Positions 1-6,311 are shown, numbered from the stretch's first letter. The stretch is 13,469 nt of DNA from DATFWC01 sp045801465 (GCA_045801465.1 JBJMSU010000188.1:1-13469), one strand, 5' to 3'. Notes: a model not told the origin generated them from the letters alone. Numbers and translations: made by a program.

Positions 1-68
1 TCTTCCGCGGCCCAACAGTGGTGAGTGAAGAGTGACACCGCCGCTAAAATCACCAGTCTCCAGGTCAT
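1..68 (-). CDS. Possible exported protein, N-terminal fragment
   Basis: Partial gene running off the left edge of the window. The 22 visible codons from ATG at 68-66 read like a signal peptide: a short basic start (MTWR), a hydrophobic core (LVILAAVSLF) and a polar end with a possible signal-peptidase I site (HCWA before AE). A GAGG at 80-77, 8 bases before the ATG, is a reasonable ribosome binding site and lies inside the toxin-gene remnant. No mature sequence is visible, so the function is unknown. The alternative is that this stretch is just interrupted toxin sequence: a second frame near the edge (TVGPR) faintly resembles the toxin family. Low confidence because so little is present. Confidence 0.33.
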   Translation of the reverse strand, partial: MTWRLVILAAVSLFTHHCWAAE

Positions 69-144
69 GTGCACTGCCTCGAACCAGCCTTGGCAAGGAA
101 GCCTACCCAGCCGGCGACAGGTTCATGTCCACCAGGACTTGCAT
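69..144 (-). pseudogene. Broken DUF5615-type (PIN-like) toxin gene remnant
   Basis: The start overlaps the antitoxin stop by one base (TGATG at 146-142), the usual coupling of DUF433/DUF5615 pairs. The reading frame starts MQVLVDMNLSP, which matches the conserved beginning of DUF5615 proteins with the catalytic-type Asp, then hits TAG at 105-103 after 13 codons. Shifting one base near 112-114 recovers GWVGFLAKAG, and a second one-base shift near 84-85 recovers FEAVH, together the usual family N-terminus (LSP-x-WV-x-FL-x-x-AGFEAVHW). After codon about 27 the resemblance stops and the sequence changes to the putative signal peptide. What is seen is two frameshifts and a truncation; the inference is a dead toxin beside an intact antitoxin. 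Confidence 0.55.
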
Positions 145-374
145 CAAGTCTCGGTCAACGCGATCTCGCGCTCTTGGGCGCGCCATGCCGCATAGCGCAG
201 GGCCTCAAGGACATCCTGGCGTTCAAGGTAGGGATACTCGGCGAGGAGCTCGTCGACCGTAAGACCTGCGCCGATCTGCGCCACGATCATACCGACCGTG
301 ACGCGGAGGCCGCGAATGCACGGCTTGCCGCCCATGATGGTGGGATTTTGTGTGATGCGGGCGAAGTCGCTCAT
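144..374 (-). CDS. DUF433 domain protein (VapB-like antitoxin)
   Basis: A 76-residue protein that fits the DUF433 family along its whole length. It has the N-terminal ITQNPTIMGGKPCIRGLRVTV core, with the GGKPCIRG(L/T)R signature at about residues 15-23, and the later helices LTVDELLAEYPYLERQDVLEAL, which resemble a small winged-helix/helix-turn-helix fold. Proteins of this family are predicted or known antitoxins usually followed by a DUF5615 PIN-like toxin; here that partner is present only as a remnant. ATG at 374-372 is chosen over the ATG 30 bases upstream because GAGG lies 7 bases before it and the family alignment begins at MSDFARI. It may be a relic antitoxin, or it may act against toxins elsewhere; this is inference. 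Confidence 0.85.
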   Translation of the reverse strand: MSDFARITQNPTIMGGKPCIRGLRVTVGMIVAQIGAGLTVDELLAEYPYLERQDVLEALRYAAWRAQEREIALTET

Positions 375-401
375 GTCCGTACCTCGTGTGAGGGATGCTA
401 G

Positions 402-429
402 CACGTAGAGCAGATCGGTGCAGCGTCAA
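402..429 (-). promoter_or_regulatory. Candidate sigma-70 promoter of the DUF433 gene
   Basis: Read on the minus strand: TTGACG (429-424), a 16-base spacer, then TACGTG (407-402). Transcription would start near 395, about 20 bases before the chosen ATG, leaving room for the GAGG ribosome site. The -35 matches the consensus at five of six positions; the -10 is weaker. It lies in the 91-bp gap between the aldolase-dehydrogenase stop (466) and the DUF433 start (374), so the small gene probably has its own transcription start. Confidence 0.35.
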
Positions 430-465
430 CCTGCATTTGCTCGCGAAGTCTTCGATTGCGCGACG

Positions 466-2526
466 TCACCTCAGCGTCGCGGCGATGTTGCCGCCGTCCA
501 CGGTGGTGACGTCGGCCGTGGTCTTGAGCTCCAGCGCCTGATGCAGGAAGGCCTGGGCGACGTCCGCGGCGGTGACCTCGCGGCCGAGCAGGTTGCCGGC
601 CATGTAATCCTTTTCGCTCAACCCGCGCGCGTTGGCGCGCTCCGCGATCATCTCCGGCGTCAGCAGGCCGGAGCGGATGCGATCGGCGTTCACCGCGTTG
701 GCGCGAATGCCGTCGGCACCGTAGTCGAGCGCATACTGCCGGACCAGGAACAGCGTTGCCGCCTTGGGCAGGCCGTAAGGGCCGAAGCGCGGTCCCGGAT
801 TGATCGCCTGCTTGGAGACGTTGAACAGGAGACAGCCGCCCGTGCCCTGCGCCCGCATCACCTTGACGGCATTCTGCGCCACGCGCTGGTGGCCGTAGAA
901 ATTAAGCTCGAAGCTCTGTCTGAGCACGGCCTCGTCGACCTCGCCGATCAGGCCCATCCAGGCAGCGCCGGCATTGGACACCGCGATGTCGACGCCGCCG
1001 AACGCCTCCACGACCCGGCCGAAGGCGGCGCGCACGGAGGCCGCGTCGGTGACGTCGCATTTGACGACCAGCGCATCGCCGCCGATCCCGTCGGCGACTC
1101 GGCCGGCGGCCTTTTCGTCGATATCGAGGAGCGCGACTTCGGCGCCCGCTTTGGCGAAGGCGCGGGCCGTCGCCGCCCCGATGGCACCCCCGCCGCCGGT
1201 GATCGCCACGACCTCCCCGGTCAGCGGGCCGGGCGCTTCATGCGCAAGCTTCGCCTGCTGCAGTGACCAGTATTCGCACTCGAACGCGGCCCACTCGCTG
1301 ATCGACTCGAAACGGCCGATCGCCTCGGCATCGGTGATGGTCTTGATCGCGCTCTCGGCGATATCGGCGGCGATGCGCGCATCCTTCTTGGTCGGCCCGA
1401 GCCCCACCAATCCGAGGCCGGGCACCAGGATCACCCGCGGCAACGGATCGAGCGGCTGCTTCTTGGTCGCGCACCGCGCATTGTTGCGGGCGAAATAGGC
1501 TTCGTAGTTGGCGATGAAGATGCGGACGGCGTCCTGCACGCCGCGCCGGAAATCCTCGAGCTTTCCGTCTTCCGGCGGCGGCACCACGAGCGGCCAGTTC
1601 TTCGTTCGGATCAGGTGATCGGAGGTGACCACGCCGCTCTGGCTGTAGCGCATCACGTCGGCACCGTTGACGAAATTGAGGATGGCGGGGCTGGTGCGGA
1701 CCTCGCACACGAGGCGGCGCCAAGCCCCCTCGATCGCCGGATCCTTGAGGCTGCAGGCGCCGCGCAGGATCGGCGCGGCGTCGCGATACGGCGCGATGCG
1801 CTCGGGCAGGCTGCGCGCCACGAACACCGCGTTGCGTCGGCGCGTGAGGCGCTGCTCGGCCAGCGTGACCATTTCGATCATGCGCTCGTAGGCCTCGCGG
1901 GCGTCCGCCCCGAACGTGAAGATCCCGTGCTTGGACAGGATCAGACCTTCGACGTCCGGCTTGGCGTCGTAGATATCGGCCGCCTTCTTGGCGAGGCCGA
2001 AACCCGGCTTGAGGTAAGGTACAAAACCCATGCGGCCGTCATAGACCTCGGTGCAGATCTCCTCGCCGTTGGCCTGATCGACCAAGCTCAGGATTGCGCT
2101 TGCGTGCGTGTGATCGACGAACCGATGCGGAACGAAGGCGTGCAGCAGGGTTTCGACCGACGGGTTGGGTGCGTGCGGATCGATCAGGCTCGCCCGCTGG
2201 ATGCGGATCATCTCGTCGTCAGCAAGCGCGTCGAGCGCGCGGAGCTTGCGCAGCGTCGCGAGACGAAGCGCCGGCAGCCCGGCAGGCTCGATCGCGGCCA
2301 TATCCTGGCCGCTGCCTTTCACGCACAGGACGTCGGTCTCCTCGCCCAAGAGGTCCGGCACGCGAGTTTTCACCGACGTGTTGCCGCCGCCGTGCAGGAC
2401 GAGGTCGCGATCCTGCCCGAGCAGGCGGGTCGTATAGACCCGCCGCGCCAGATCGTTGCCGATGCCGAGCTTCGCCAGTTGATCGACGACGGTCCGGGCG
2501 TCGCGATCGACCCACCGACTCTTCAT
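466..2526 (-). CDS. Bifunctional class II aldolase / short-chain dehydrogenase
   Basis: A 686-residue fusion. The N-terminal half is a class II aldolase/adducin domain (about residues 25-250) with HGGGNTSVK at 45-53, zinc-ligand histidines in HTHAS (139-143) and a third at H200 (SKHGI). After a linker, a short-chain dehydrogenase domain (about 435-686) carries the NAD(P) motif TGGGGAIG (443-450), NAG (518-520), a Ser in NVSK (about 571) and catalytic Y584-xxx-K588. This is the architecture of rhamnulose-1-phosphate aldolase/alcohol dehydrogenase (TIGR02632-type, about 680 aa), which would split a ketose phosphate to DHAP and L-lactaldehyde and then oxidise or reduce the aldehyde. No rhamnose kinase, isomerase or transporter is visible, so the substrate is uncertain. 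The start at 2526 is supported by AGGAG 6 bases upstream and by avoiding overlap with rne. It lies 61 bp after rne on the same strand; co-transcription is possible but not indicated by function. Confidence 0.9.
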   Translation of the reverse strand: MKSRWVDRDARTVVDQLAKLGIGNDLARRVYTTRLLGQDRDLVLHGGGNTSVKTRVPDLLGEETDVLCVKGSGQDMAAIEPAGLPALRLATLRKLRALDALADDEMIRIQRASLIDPHAPNPSVETLLHAFVPHRFVDHTHASAILSLVDQANGEEICTEVYDGRMGFVPYLKPGFGLAKKAADIYDAKPDVEGLILSKHGIFTFGADAREAYERMIEMVTLAEQRLTRRRNAVFVARSLPERIAPYRDAAPILRGACSLKDPAIEGAWRRLVCEVRTSPAILNFVNGADVMRYSQSGVVTSDHLIRTKNWPLVVPPPEDGKLEDFRRGVQDAVRIFIANYEAYFARNNARCATKKQPLDPLPRVILVPGLGLVGLGPTKKDARIAADIAESAIKTITDAEAIGRFESISEWAAFECEYWSLQQAKLAHEAPGPLTGEVVAITGGGGAIGAATARAFAKAGAEVALLDIDEKAAGRVADGIGGDALVVKCDVTDAASVRAAFGRVVEAFGGVDIAVSNAGAAWMGLIGEVDEAVLRQSFELNFYGHQRVAQNAVKVMRAQGTGGCLLFNVSKQAINPGPRFGPYGLPKAATLFLVRQYALDYGADGIRANAVNADRIRSGLLTPEMIAERANARGLSEKDYMAGNLLGREVTAADVAQAFLHQALELKTTADVTTVDGGNIAATLR

Positions 2527-2587
2527 CACGTTCTCCTGCCGGCCGTTCACTCGACGAGTTTGCACCGACCTTATCCGGAGGAGAAAC

Positions 2588-5548
2588 TCAGCCCTTACTG
2601 CCGCCCATGAGGCGGCGTGACCACCAGCCGGTGCGCCGCGGCTGCCCGGCCTCTTCGGGTGGCTCGGCACTCGGTTGTGGCGGCGCGGAGGGTGGTGGCG
2701 GCGGCGCCACCGGTGCTTCCCCCGAGCCGATGACAAAGGGGGCCGGCTCGCGCACCGTCGAGCGCCGGCGGGGCGGCTCCTCTGCCGGTACCATCGGCCG
2801 CTCCGACGACATCGGCTGTTCCGGCTGTTCCGGCGGCGGCACCAGGGCGGTTGTCACGGGCGCGCGGTAGGTGGGAGTCGATTCCCCGCCAGCCGCAGGC
2901 TCCATCTGTGGCGGCTCACCGGATTCCTTGGCTGCTGGCTCGCTCGGCATCCATGGCCGGTCGAAGTCAGCGACGGCACTGCTCACCTCGGGCTCCATCG
3001 ATCCGGAATCGGCAAACGGCCCGGACTCCTCGCGTTCGCGCCGGTTGCGCCGTCCACCGCGCCGTCCGCGCCGCCGGCGCCGCCGCTCGGCGTCTTCACG
3101 CGATTCGAGCCCGGCCTCGCGTTGCTCGGCGGGCTCCGTCTCGTCAGCCTCTTCGCCCTGCGCGGCCTCGCTCTCATGATCCTCGGCGTCCACCACCGTG
3201 TGCTCGGCGTCCGTGTCGTGGACGAATTCCGCCGGCTGGCGCTCCTCGCCGCCGCGGCGACGGCGTCGCCGCCGCCGATGCTTGCGTTCGGGCTCGGGTT
3301 CCGCGCCGATGCGCACCTCGGCCGGGTCTTCCTCGACGGTTTCCTCCTCGTCGTCCTCCTCTTCGATCTCGATTGGAACGCTCGGCAGCTGCGCCGCGAT
3401 GGCCTTCGCGGCCTCGACGCTGTGTACCTGCTCGCCCCGCTCGATGACGAACGGCTGCTGGCCGACAATGGCCGGGTCGGCATTGACCGCGATAGTGATG
3501 CGGAAGCGCGTCTCCAGCTCCCGCAGGTGAGCCCGCTTGTGGTTGAGCACGTAGAGTGCGACGTCGGCTCGCGTGCGCACCGTGAGATTGTGCGTCGCGC
3601 CCTTGATCAGCATCTCTTCGAGCGACCGCAACAGCTGCAGCGCGACCGAACCGACCGAGCGCACATGGCCCATGCCGCCGCAGTGCGGGCATTTCTCGGT
3701 CGAGCTCTCGAGCACGCTGGAACGGATGCGCTGGCGCGACATTTCCATCAGGCCGAAATGCGAGATGCGTCCCACCTGGATGCGCGCCCGGTCATGCTTG
3801 AGACTCTCCTTCAAGCGGCGCTCGACCGCGCGATTGTTGCGCTTCTCGTCCATGTCGATGAAGTCGATGACGATGAGCCCGGCGAGATCGCGCAATCTGA
3901 GCTGTCGCGCGACTTCGTCGGCGGCTTCGACATTGGTCTTCAGCGCCGTGTCCTCGATGTGGTGCTCACGCGTCGCGCGCCCGGAATTGACGTCGATCGC
4001 AACCAGCGCCTCGGCCTGGTTGAGCACGATATAGCCGCCCGACTTGAGCTGCACGACCGGGGAGAACATGGCATCGAGCTGGCTCTCGACCCCGTAGCGG
4101 GTGAAGATCGGCTGGGTGTCGCGATAGGGCTTCACGTTCTTGGCATGGCTCGGCATGAGCGTGCGCATGAAGTCCTTGGCTTCGCTGTAGGCGTCATCGC
4201 CGGCGACCAGCACCTCGTCGATGTCCTTGTTGTAGAGGTCGCGGATCGCGCGCTTGATCAGCGAGCCTTCCTCGTAGACGAGCGTCGGCGCGGTCGACTT
4301 CAGCGTCAGGTCGCGCACCTGCTCCCACAGCCGCAACAGGTATTCGAAATCGCGCTTGATCTCGGCCTTGGTGCGGCTCGCGCCGGCGGTGCGCAGGATG
4401 ACGCCCATGCCCTCCGGCACTTCCAGCTCCTGGGCCACGTCCTTGAGGCGCTTGCGGTCCTGCGCACTGGTGATCTTGCGGCTGATGCCGCCGCCGCGCG
4501 CGGTGTTCGGCATCAGCACCGAATAGCGGCCGGCGAGCGACAGGTAGGTGGTCAGTGCGGCGCCCTTGGTGCCGCGTTCCTCCTTCACCACCTGGACCAG
4601 CATGATCTGCCGACGCTTGATCACCTCCTGGATCTTGTACTGGCGTCGAATGCGGGGGAGCCGCTCGGTCGCCTCTTCGAGCGCGTCGTCGCCGCCCACC
4701 GACTCGACGACCTCCTCCTCTTCGCCGTTCTCGTCGTCGCCGTTGCCGTTGGTCTGCTCCCTCGCGACGTGGTCGCCGTTGTCCGCCGCAGCGTGCTCAG
4801 CCGGCTCACCGGCGCCGCGAGCCTCAGCTGCGCCTTGCAATCGAGATTCGTGGTCGGCCTGATCCGCTGCCTGCGCGGCTTCCTGCTCCTCGACGGCTTC
4901 GCGGACGACGAGCACCGGTTCGGGGGATTCGGCCTCAGCGCTCGCGCGGACCTGTTCGGCGTGATCCTCGGCCGCCGCATCGGCGAACTGCGCTTCGTGC
5001 CTCGTGGATGGATCGGCGCTGCCATCCGCCGGGTCGGGTGCTCGAGTTTCCTCCCCGGCCGCGGGCGATACGGTGTCGCCGTCAGTGAACTGCGCTTCGT
5101 GGCTGACGGCCAAATCGGCGGTCGGCTCGGGCTGATCGGAAGCTTCGGGGCCGGCCTCCGGCCGGACGGGCGCACTGCGAACCGTGTCGCGCCGCCGTTC
5201 GGCGCCGCGCCCGCGCCGCCGCCCGGCCCGGCGATCGACCTCGTCCTCGGCCTCGCGGTGGGCGCGTTCCTCTTCCGCGATCAGCGCCTGCCGATCGGCG
5301 ACGGGGATCTGGTAGTAGTCAGGATGAATTTCGCTGAACGCCAGGAAGCCGTGGCGATTGCCGCCGTACTCGACGAAAGCTGCCTGCAGTGAAGGTTCGA
5401 CGCGCGTTACCTTGGCGAGATAGATGTTGCCGCGCAACTGGCGGCGGCTCGCCGATTCGAAGTCGAATTCCTCGACGCGGTTGCCGCGCACAACCACCAC
5501 CCGGGTTTCCTCCGGGTGGGTTGCGTCGATGAGCATCTTGTTTGCCAT
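2588..5548 (-). CDS. rne: Ribonuclease E (Rne/Rng family), long alphaproteobacterial form
   Basis: A 986-residue endoribonuclease for mRNA decay and rRNA/tRNA processing, expected to be the scaffold of an RNA degradosome. The S1 domain begins at about residue 35 (GNIYLAKVTRVEPSLQAAFV) and is split by an acidic, low-complexity insertion of roughly 200 residues (about 90-300) before it resumes at IQEVIKRRQIMLVQVVKEERGTKG. This insertion is typical of alphaproteobacterial RNase E. The 5'-sensor and DNase I-like parts follow, with magnesium-binding Asp in AIDVNSG (about 519) and in VIDFIDMD (about 562), and the zinc-link CPHC (about 620-623) for tetramer formation. The C-terminal tail (about 725-986) is disordered, with acidic stretches alternating with two arginine-rich patches (about 757-764 and 821-837) that should bind RNA. 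A direct repeat HEAQF(T/A)D recurs 34 codons apart in the S1 insertion. The start at 5548 has only a weak AGAGA ribosome site 7-8 bases upstream. The leader upstream contains the palindrome array. Confidence 0.97.
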   Translation of the reverse strand: MANKMLIDATHPEETRVVVVRGNRVEEFDFESASRRQLRGNIYLAKVTRVEPSLQAAFVEYGGNRHGFLAFSEIHPDYYQIPVADRQALIAEEERAHREAEDEVDRRAGRRRGRGAERRRDTVRSAPVRPEAGPEASDQPEPTADLAVSHEAQFTDGDTVSPAAGEETRAPDPADGSADPSTRHEAQFADAAAEDHAEQVRASAEAESPEPVLVVREAVEEQEAAQAADQADHESRLQGAAEARGAGEPAEHAAADNGDHVAREQTNGNGDDENGEEEEVVESVGGDDALEEATERLPRIRRQYKIQEVIKRRQIMLVQVVKEERGTKGAALTTYLSLAGRYSVLMPNTARGGGISRKITSAQDRKRLKDVAQELEVPEGMGVILRTAGASRTKAEIKRDFEYLLRLWEQVRDLTLKSTAPTLVYEEGSLIKRAIRDLYNKDIDEVLVAGDDAYSEAKDFMRTLMPSHAKNVKPYRDTQPIFTRYGVESQLDAMFSPVVQLKSGGYIVLNQAEALVAIDVNSGRATREHHIEDTALKTNVEAADEVARQLRLRDLAGLIVIDFIDMDEKRNNRAVERRLKESLKHDRARIQVGRISHFGLMEMSRQRIRSSVLESSTEKCPHCGGMGHVRSVGSVALQLLRSLEEMLIKGATHNLTVRTRADVALYVLNHKRAHLRELETRFRITIAVNADPAIVGQQPFVIERGEQVHSVEAAKAIAAQLPSVPIEIEEEDDEEETVEEDPAEVRIGAEPEPERKHRRRRRRRRGGEERQPAEFVHDTDAEHTVVDAEDHESEAAQGEEADETEPAEQREAGLESREDAERRRRRRGRRGGRRNRREREESGPFADSGSMEPEVSSAVADFDRPWMPSEPAAKESGEPPQMEPAAGGESTPTYRAPVTTALVPPPEQPEQPMSSERPMVPAEEPPRRRSTVREPAPFVIGSGEAPVAPPPPPSAPPQPSAEPPEEAGQPRRTGWWSRRLMGGSKG

Positions 5549-5560
5549 TGATGAATCTCT

Positions 5561-5604
5561 GTTCGGGGATCCGGCTGACGCCCGTTTGCGCTAGTGCCCC
5601 GAAC
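5561..5604 (-). promoter_or_regulatory. Inverted repeat directly before the rne ribosome site
   Basis: GTTCGGGG (5561-5568) and CCCCGAAC (5597-5604) are perfect 8-bp inverted repeats separated by 28 bases. In an rne leader RNA the downstream arm ends one base before the weak AGAGA ribosome site. The upstream arm shares four bases (5601-5604) with the 16-bp hairpin at 5601-5653, so the two stems cannot both form fully. A role in controlling rne translation is inference. Confidence 0.35.
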
Positions 5605-5653
5605 CCGAAGTTCGCATGCATTTGCTGCGAATCCGGTTGCGAACTTCGGGTTC
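5601..5653. repeat. Palindrome unit 1: 16-bp perfect inverted repeat upstream of rne
   Basis: GAACCCGAAGTTCGCA (5601-5616) and its exact reverse complement TGCGAACTTCGGGTTC (5638-5653) enclose 21 bases. Each arm also contains its own dyad: CGAAGTTCG centred at 5610 and CGAACTTCG centred at 5644. It lies 53-105 bases upstream of the rne start codon, so it is probably in the rne leader transcript if transcription begins further upstream. It could work as RNA hairpin, operator pair or interspersed repeat; the sequence alone does not decide. Confidence 0.85.
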
Positions 5654-5654
5654 A

Positions 5655-5693
5655 AAAGGAGCACCAGCACCATGGACGTGCTGGTGCCCCTTT
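5655..5693. repeat. Central strong hairpin with T-run on the rne-sense strand
   Basis: Arms 5655-5670 (AAAGG-A-GCACCAGCAC) and 5678-5693 (GTGCTGGTGC-C-CCTTT) pair over 16 positions with one mismatch, and the loop is 7 bases. On the minus strand the mismatch becomes a G.U pair and the stem runs into TTTT (5657-5654), so it looks like an intrinsic terminator or attenuator lying in the presumed rne leader. On the plus strand the 3' side is CCCCTTTCAC, a poorer terminator. It is placed exactly between palindrome units 1 and 2. Confidence 0.7.
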
Positions 5694-5696
5694 CAC

Positions 5697-5743
5697 TGCG
5701 AAGTTCGCACGAGAGCGTGCCATGAGGTCTTGCGAACTTCGCA
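5697..5743. repeat. Palindrome unit 2: 13-bp perfect inverted repeat
   Basis: TGCGAAGTTCGCA (5697-5709) and TGCGAACTTCGCA (5731-5743) are exact reverse complements separated by 21 bases, the same loop length as unit 1. Each arm is itself a dyad (TGCGAA-S-TTCGCA) centred at 5703 and 5737. The left arm can also pair with 5638-5648 of unit 1, enclosing the central hairpin in one imperfect palindrome of about 72 bp (5638-5709). The loop holds a small extra stem, GCACG-agag-CGTGC (5707-5720). Confidence 0.85.
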
Positions 5744-6247
5744 ATCGAGACCCTGGTGGCAGCGTCTGCGGACGGCGCCGAGCGGGGCGCGGCGGATCGG
5801 TGGAAGAAGCGGGTGAAGGCGGCCTGCACGGAGGCAAGAAAGGCAGCACGCGCCGCCGCGGGGATTCCGCGCCGGTGGTCTGTCGATACTCCTATCGCAA
5901 CCTTGAGCATGGCCTTAGACAACCCGAAGCGGGACAGCAGCCCCGCCGGTTCTGTGCTCACGGCCTGCGAAGGACTATCCCGCGCGATCCCGGTTATCCG
6001 TCGGGAGGCATCGGCTTCGGCCTGCCCGGAGACGCGCGGCACGCGCGCACTGGGTGGCCAGTGAACCGCCGGCACGCCCGCAACCTTGGAGCGAGTGTCG
6101 GCGAAGCATGCCGGATGCCCGAATACGGCAACGCCGGAACATGAAACCGTCAGCACGTCTTTCTTAAGGGGCAGGCTCGGCAATGGCAAGGACCGTCACA
6201 CCAGGGACACACTCGGTCCCGATGGTCCACAGGCATTTCCTACGGCA
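5744..6247. other. Gene-poor divergent intergenic region (about 500 bp)
   Basis: Between the palindrome array and the amidase promoter I see no recognisable gene. A plus-strand frame from GTG 5756 to 6064 (102 codons) gives an Ala/Arg-rich product without a family I recognise and without a ribosome site. A minus-strand frame runs from 6189 through the palindromes into rne out of frame and is rejected. The stretch presumably holds the rne promoter and upstream leader, but I could not find a convincing -35/-10 pair on the minus strand. A short dyad CGCGG-GGATT-CCGCG lies near 5859-5873. Confidence 0.6.
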
Positions 6248-6263
6248 TTAAGTGCCAATTAAC
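6248..6263 (+). promoter_or_regulatory. CtrA-type binding site (TTAA-N7-TTAAC)
   Basis: TTAAGTGCCAATTAAC matches the full CtrA consensus TTAA-N7-TTAAC exactly: TTAA at 6248-6251, seven bases, TTAAC at 6259-6263. CtrA is the essential cell-cycle response regulator of Alphaproteobacteria, and at activated promoters its box usually overlaps the -35 element. Here the second half-site is the -35 (TTAACT) of the amidase promoter. This is seen in the sequence; binding is inferred. It also contains the dyad GGCA-N5-TGCC (6244-6256), which could be chance. Confidence 0.62.
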
Positions 6264-6287
6264 TACCCCGGCCTAATCGAGTATGCT
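6259..6287 (+). promoter_or_regulatory. Promoter of the cell-wall amidase gene
   Basis: TTAACT (6259-6264), a 17-base spacer and TATGCT (6282-6287) form a plausible sigma-70 promoter with a poor -35 that coincides with a CtrA half-site, the arrangement expected for an activator-dependent promoter. Transcription would start near 6294, giving a leader of about 18 bases with AAGGG before ATG 6312. This supports ATG 6312 as the start and argues against the in-frame GTG at 6252, which would lie inside the promoter. Confidence 0.5.
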
Positions 6288-6311
6288 GGTGAGCGGGCAA
6301 GGGAATTTCTG

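Noticed and set aside
442..456. CGAAG-T-CTTCG palindrome after the aldolase-dehydrogenase gene as terminator
   Set aside because: Five-base arms with a one-base centre and no T-run on the relevant strand; it also differs from the rne dyads (CTTCG spacing).
2549..2559. ACTCG-A-CGAGT palindrome before the aldolase-dehydrogenase start as operator
   Set aside because: Only an 11-bp dyad, a length expected often by chance, with no second copy or promoter next to it.
2527..2736. Longer N-terminus for the aldolase-dehydrogenase (start 2736)
   Set aside because: It would overlap the end of rne by about 150 bp and adds an Arg-rich non-conserved extension; ATG 2526 has AGGAG.
2675..5392. 905-codon open frame opposite rne
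   Set aside because: It is the exact antisense of RNase E. Codon bias in GC-rich genes removes stop codons from antisense frames, and the product has no recognisable domain, whereas the minus-strand frame is an unmistakable RNase E.
5601..5743. CRISPR-like or tRNA-like structure
   Set aside because: There are only four 9-13 bp dyads in alternating orientation, with unequal gaps and no constant longer repeat; no tRNA arms or CCA-adjacent fold can be drawn.
5756..6064. Plus-strand 102-codon frame in the divergent region
   Set aside because: GTG start without ribosome site, Ala/Arg-rich, no recognised family. It could be tested by comparing relatives, but there is no positive support.
5407..6189. 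260-codon minus-strand frame through the palindrome region into rne
   Set aside because: It overlaps the rne start out of frame, reads through inverted repeats (repeated CELR is only the translated dyad) and has no ribosome site or family resemblance.
6252..6311. In-frame GTG start at 6252 for the amidase
   Set aside because: It lies within the CtrA box and upstream of the -10, has no ribosome site, and the added residues are not signal-like. ATG 6312 has AAGGG at a good distance.
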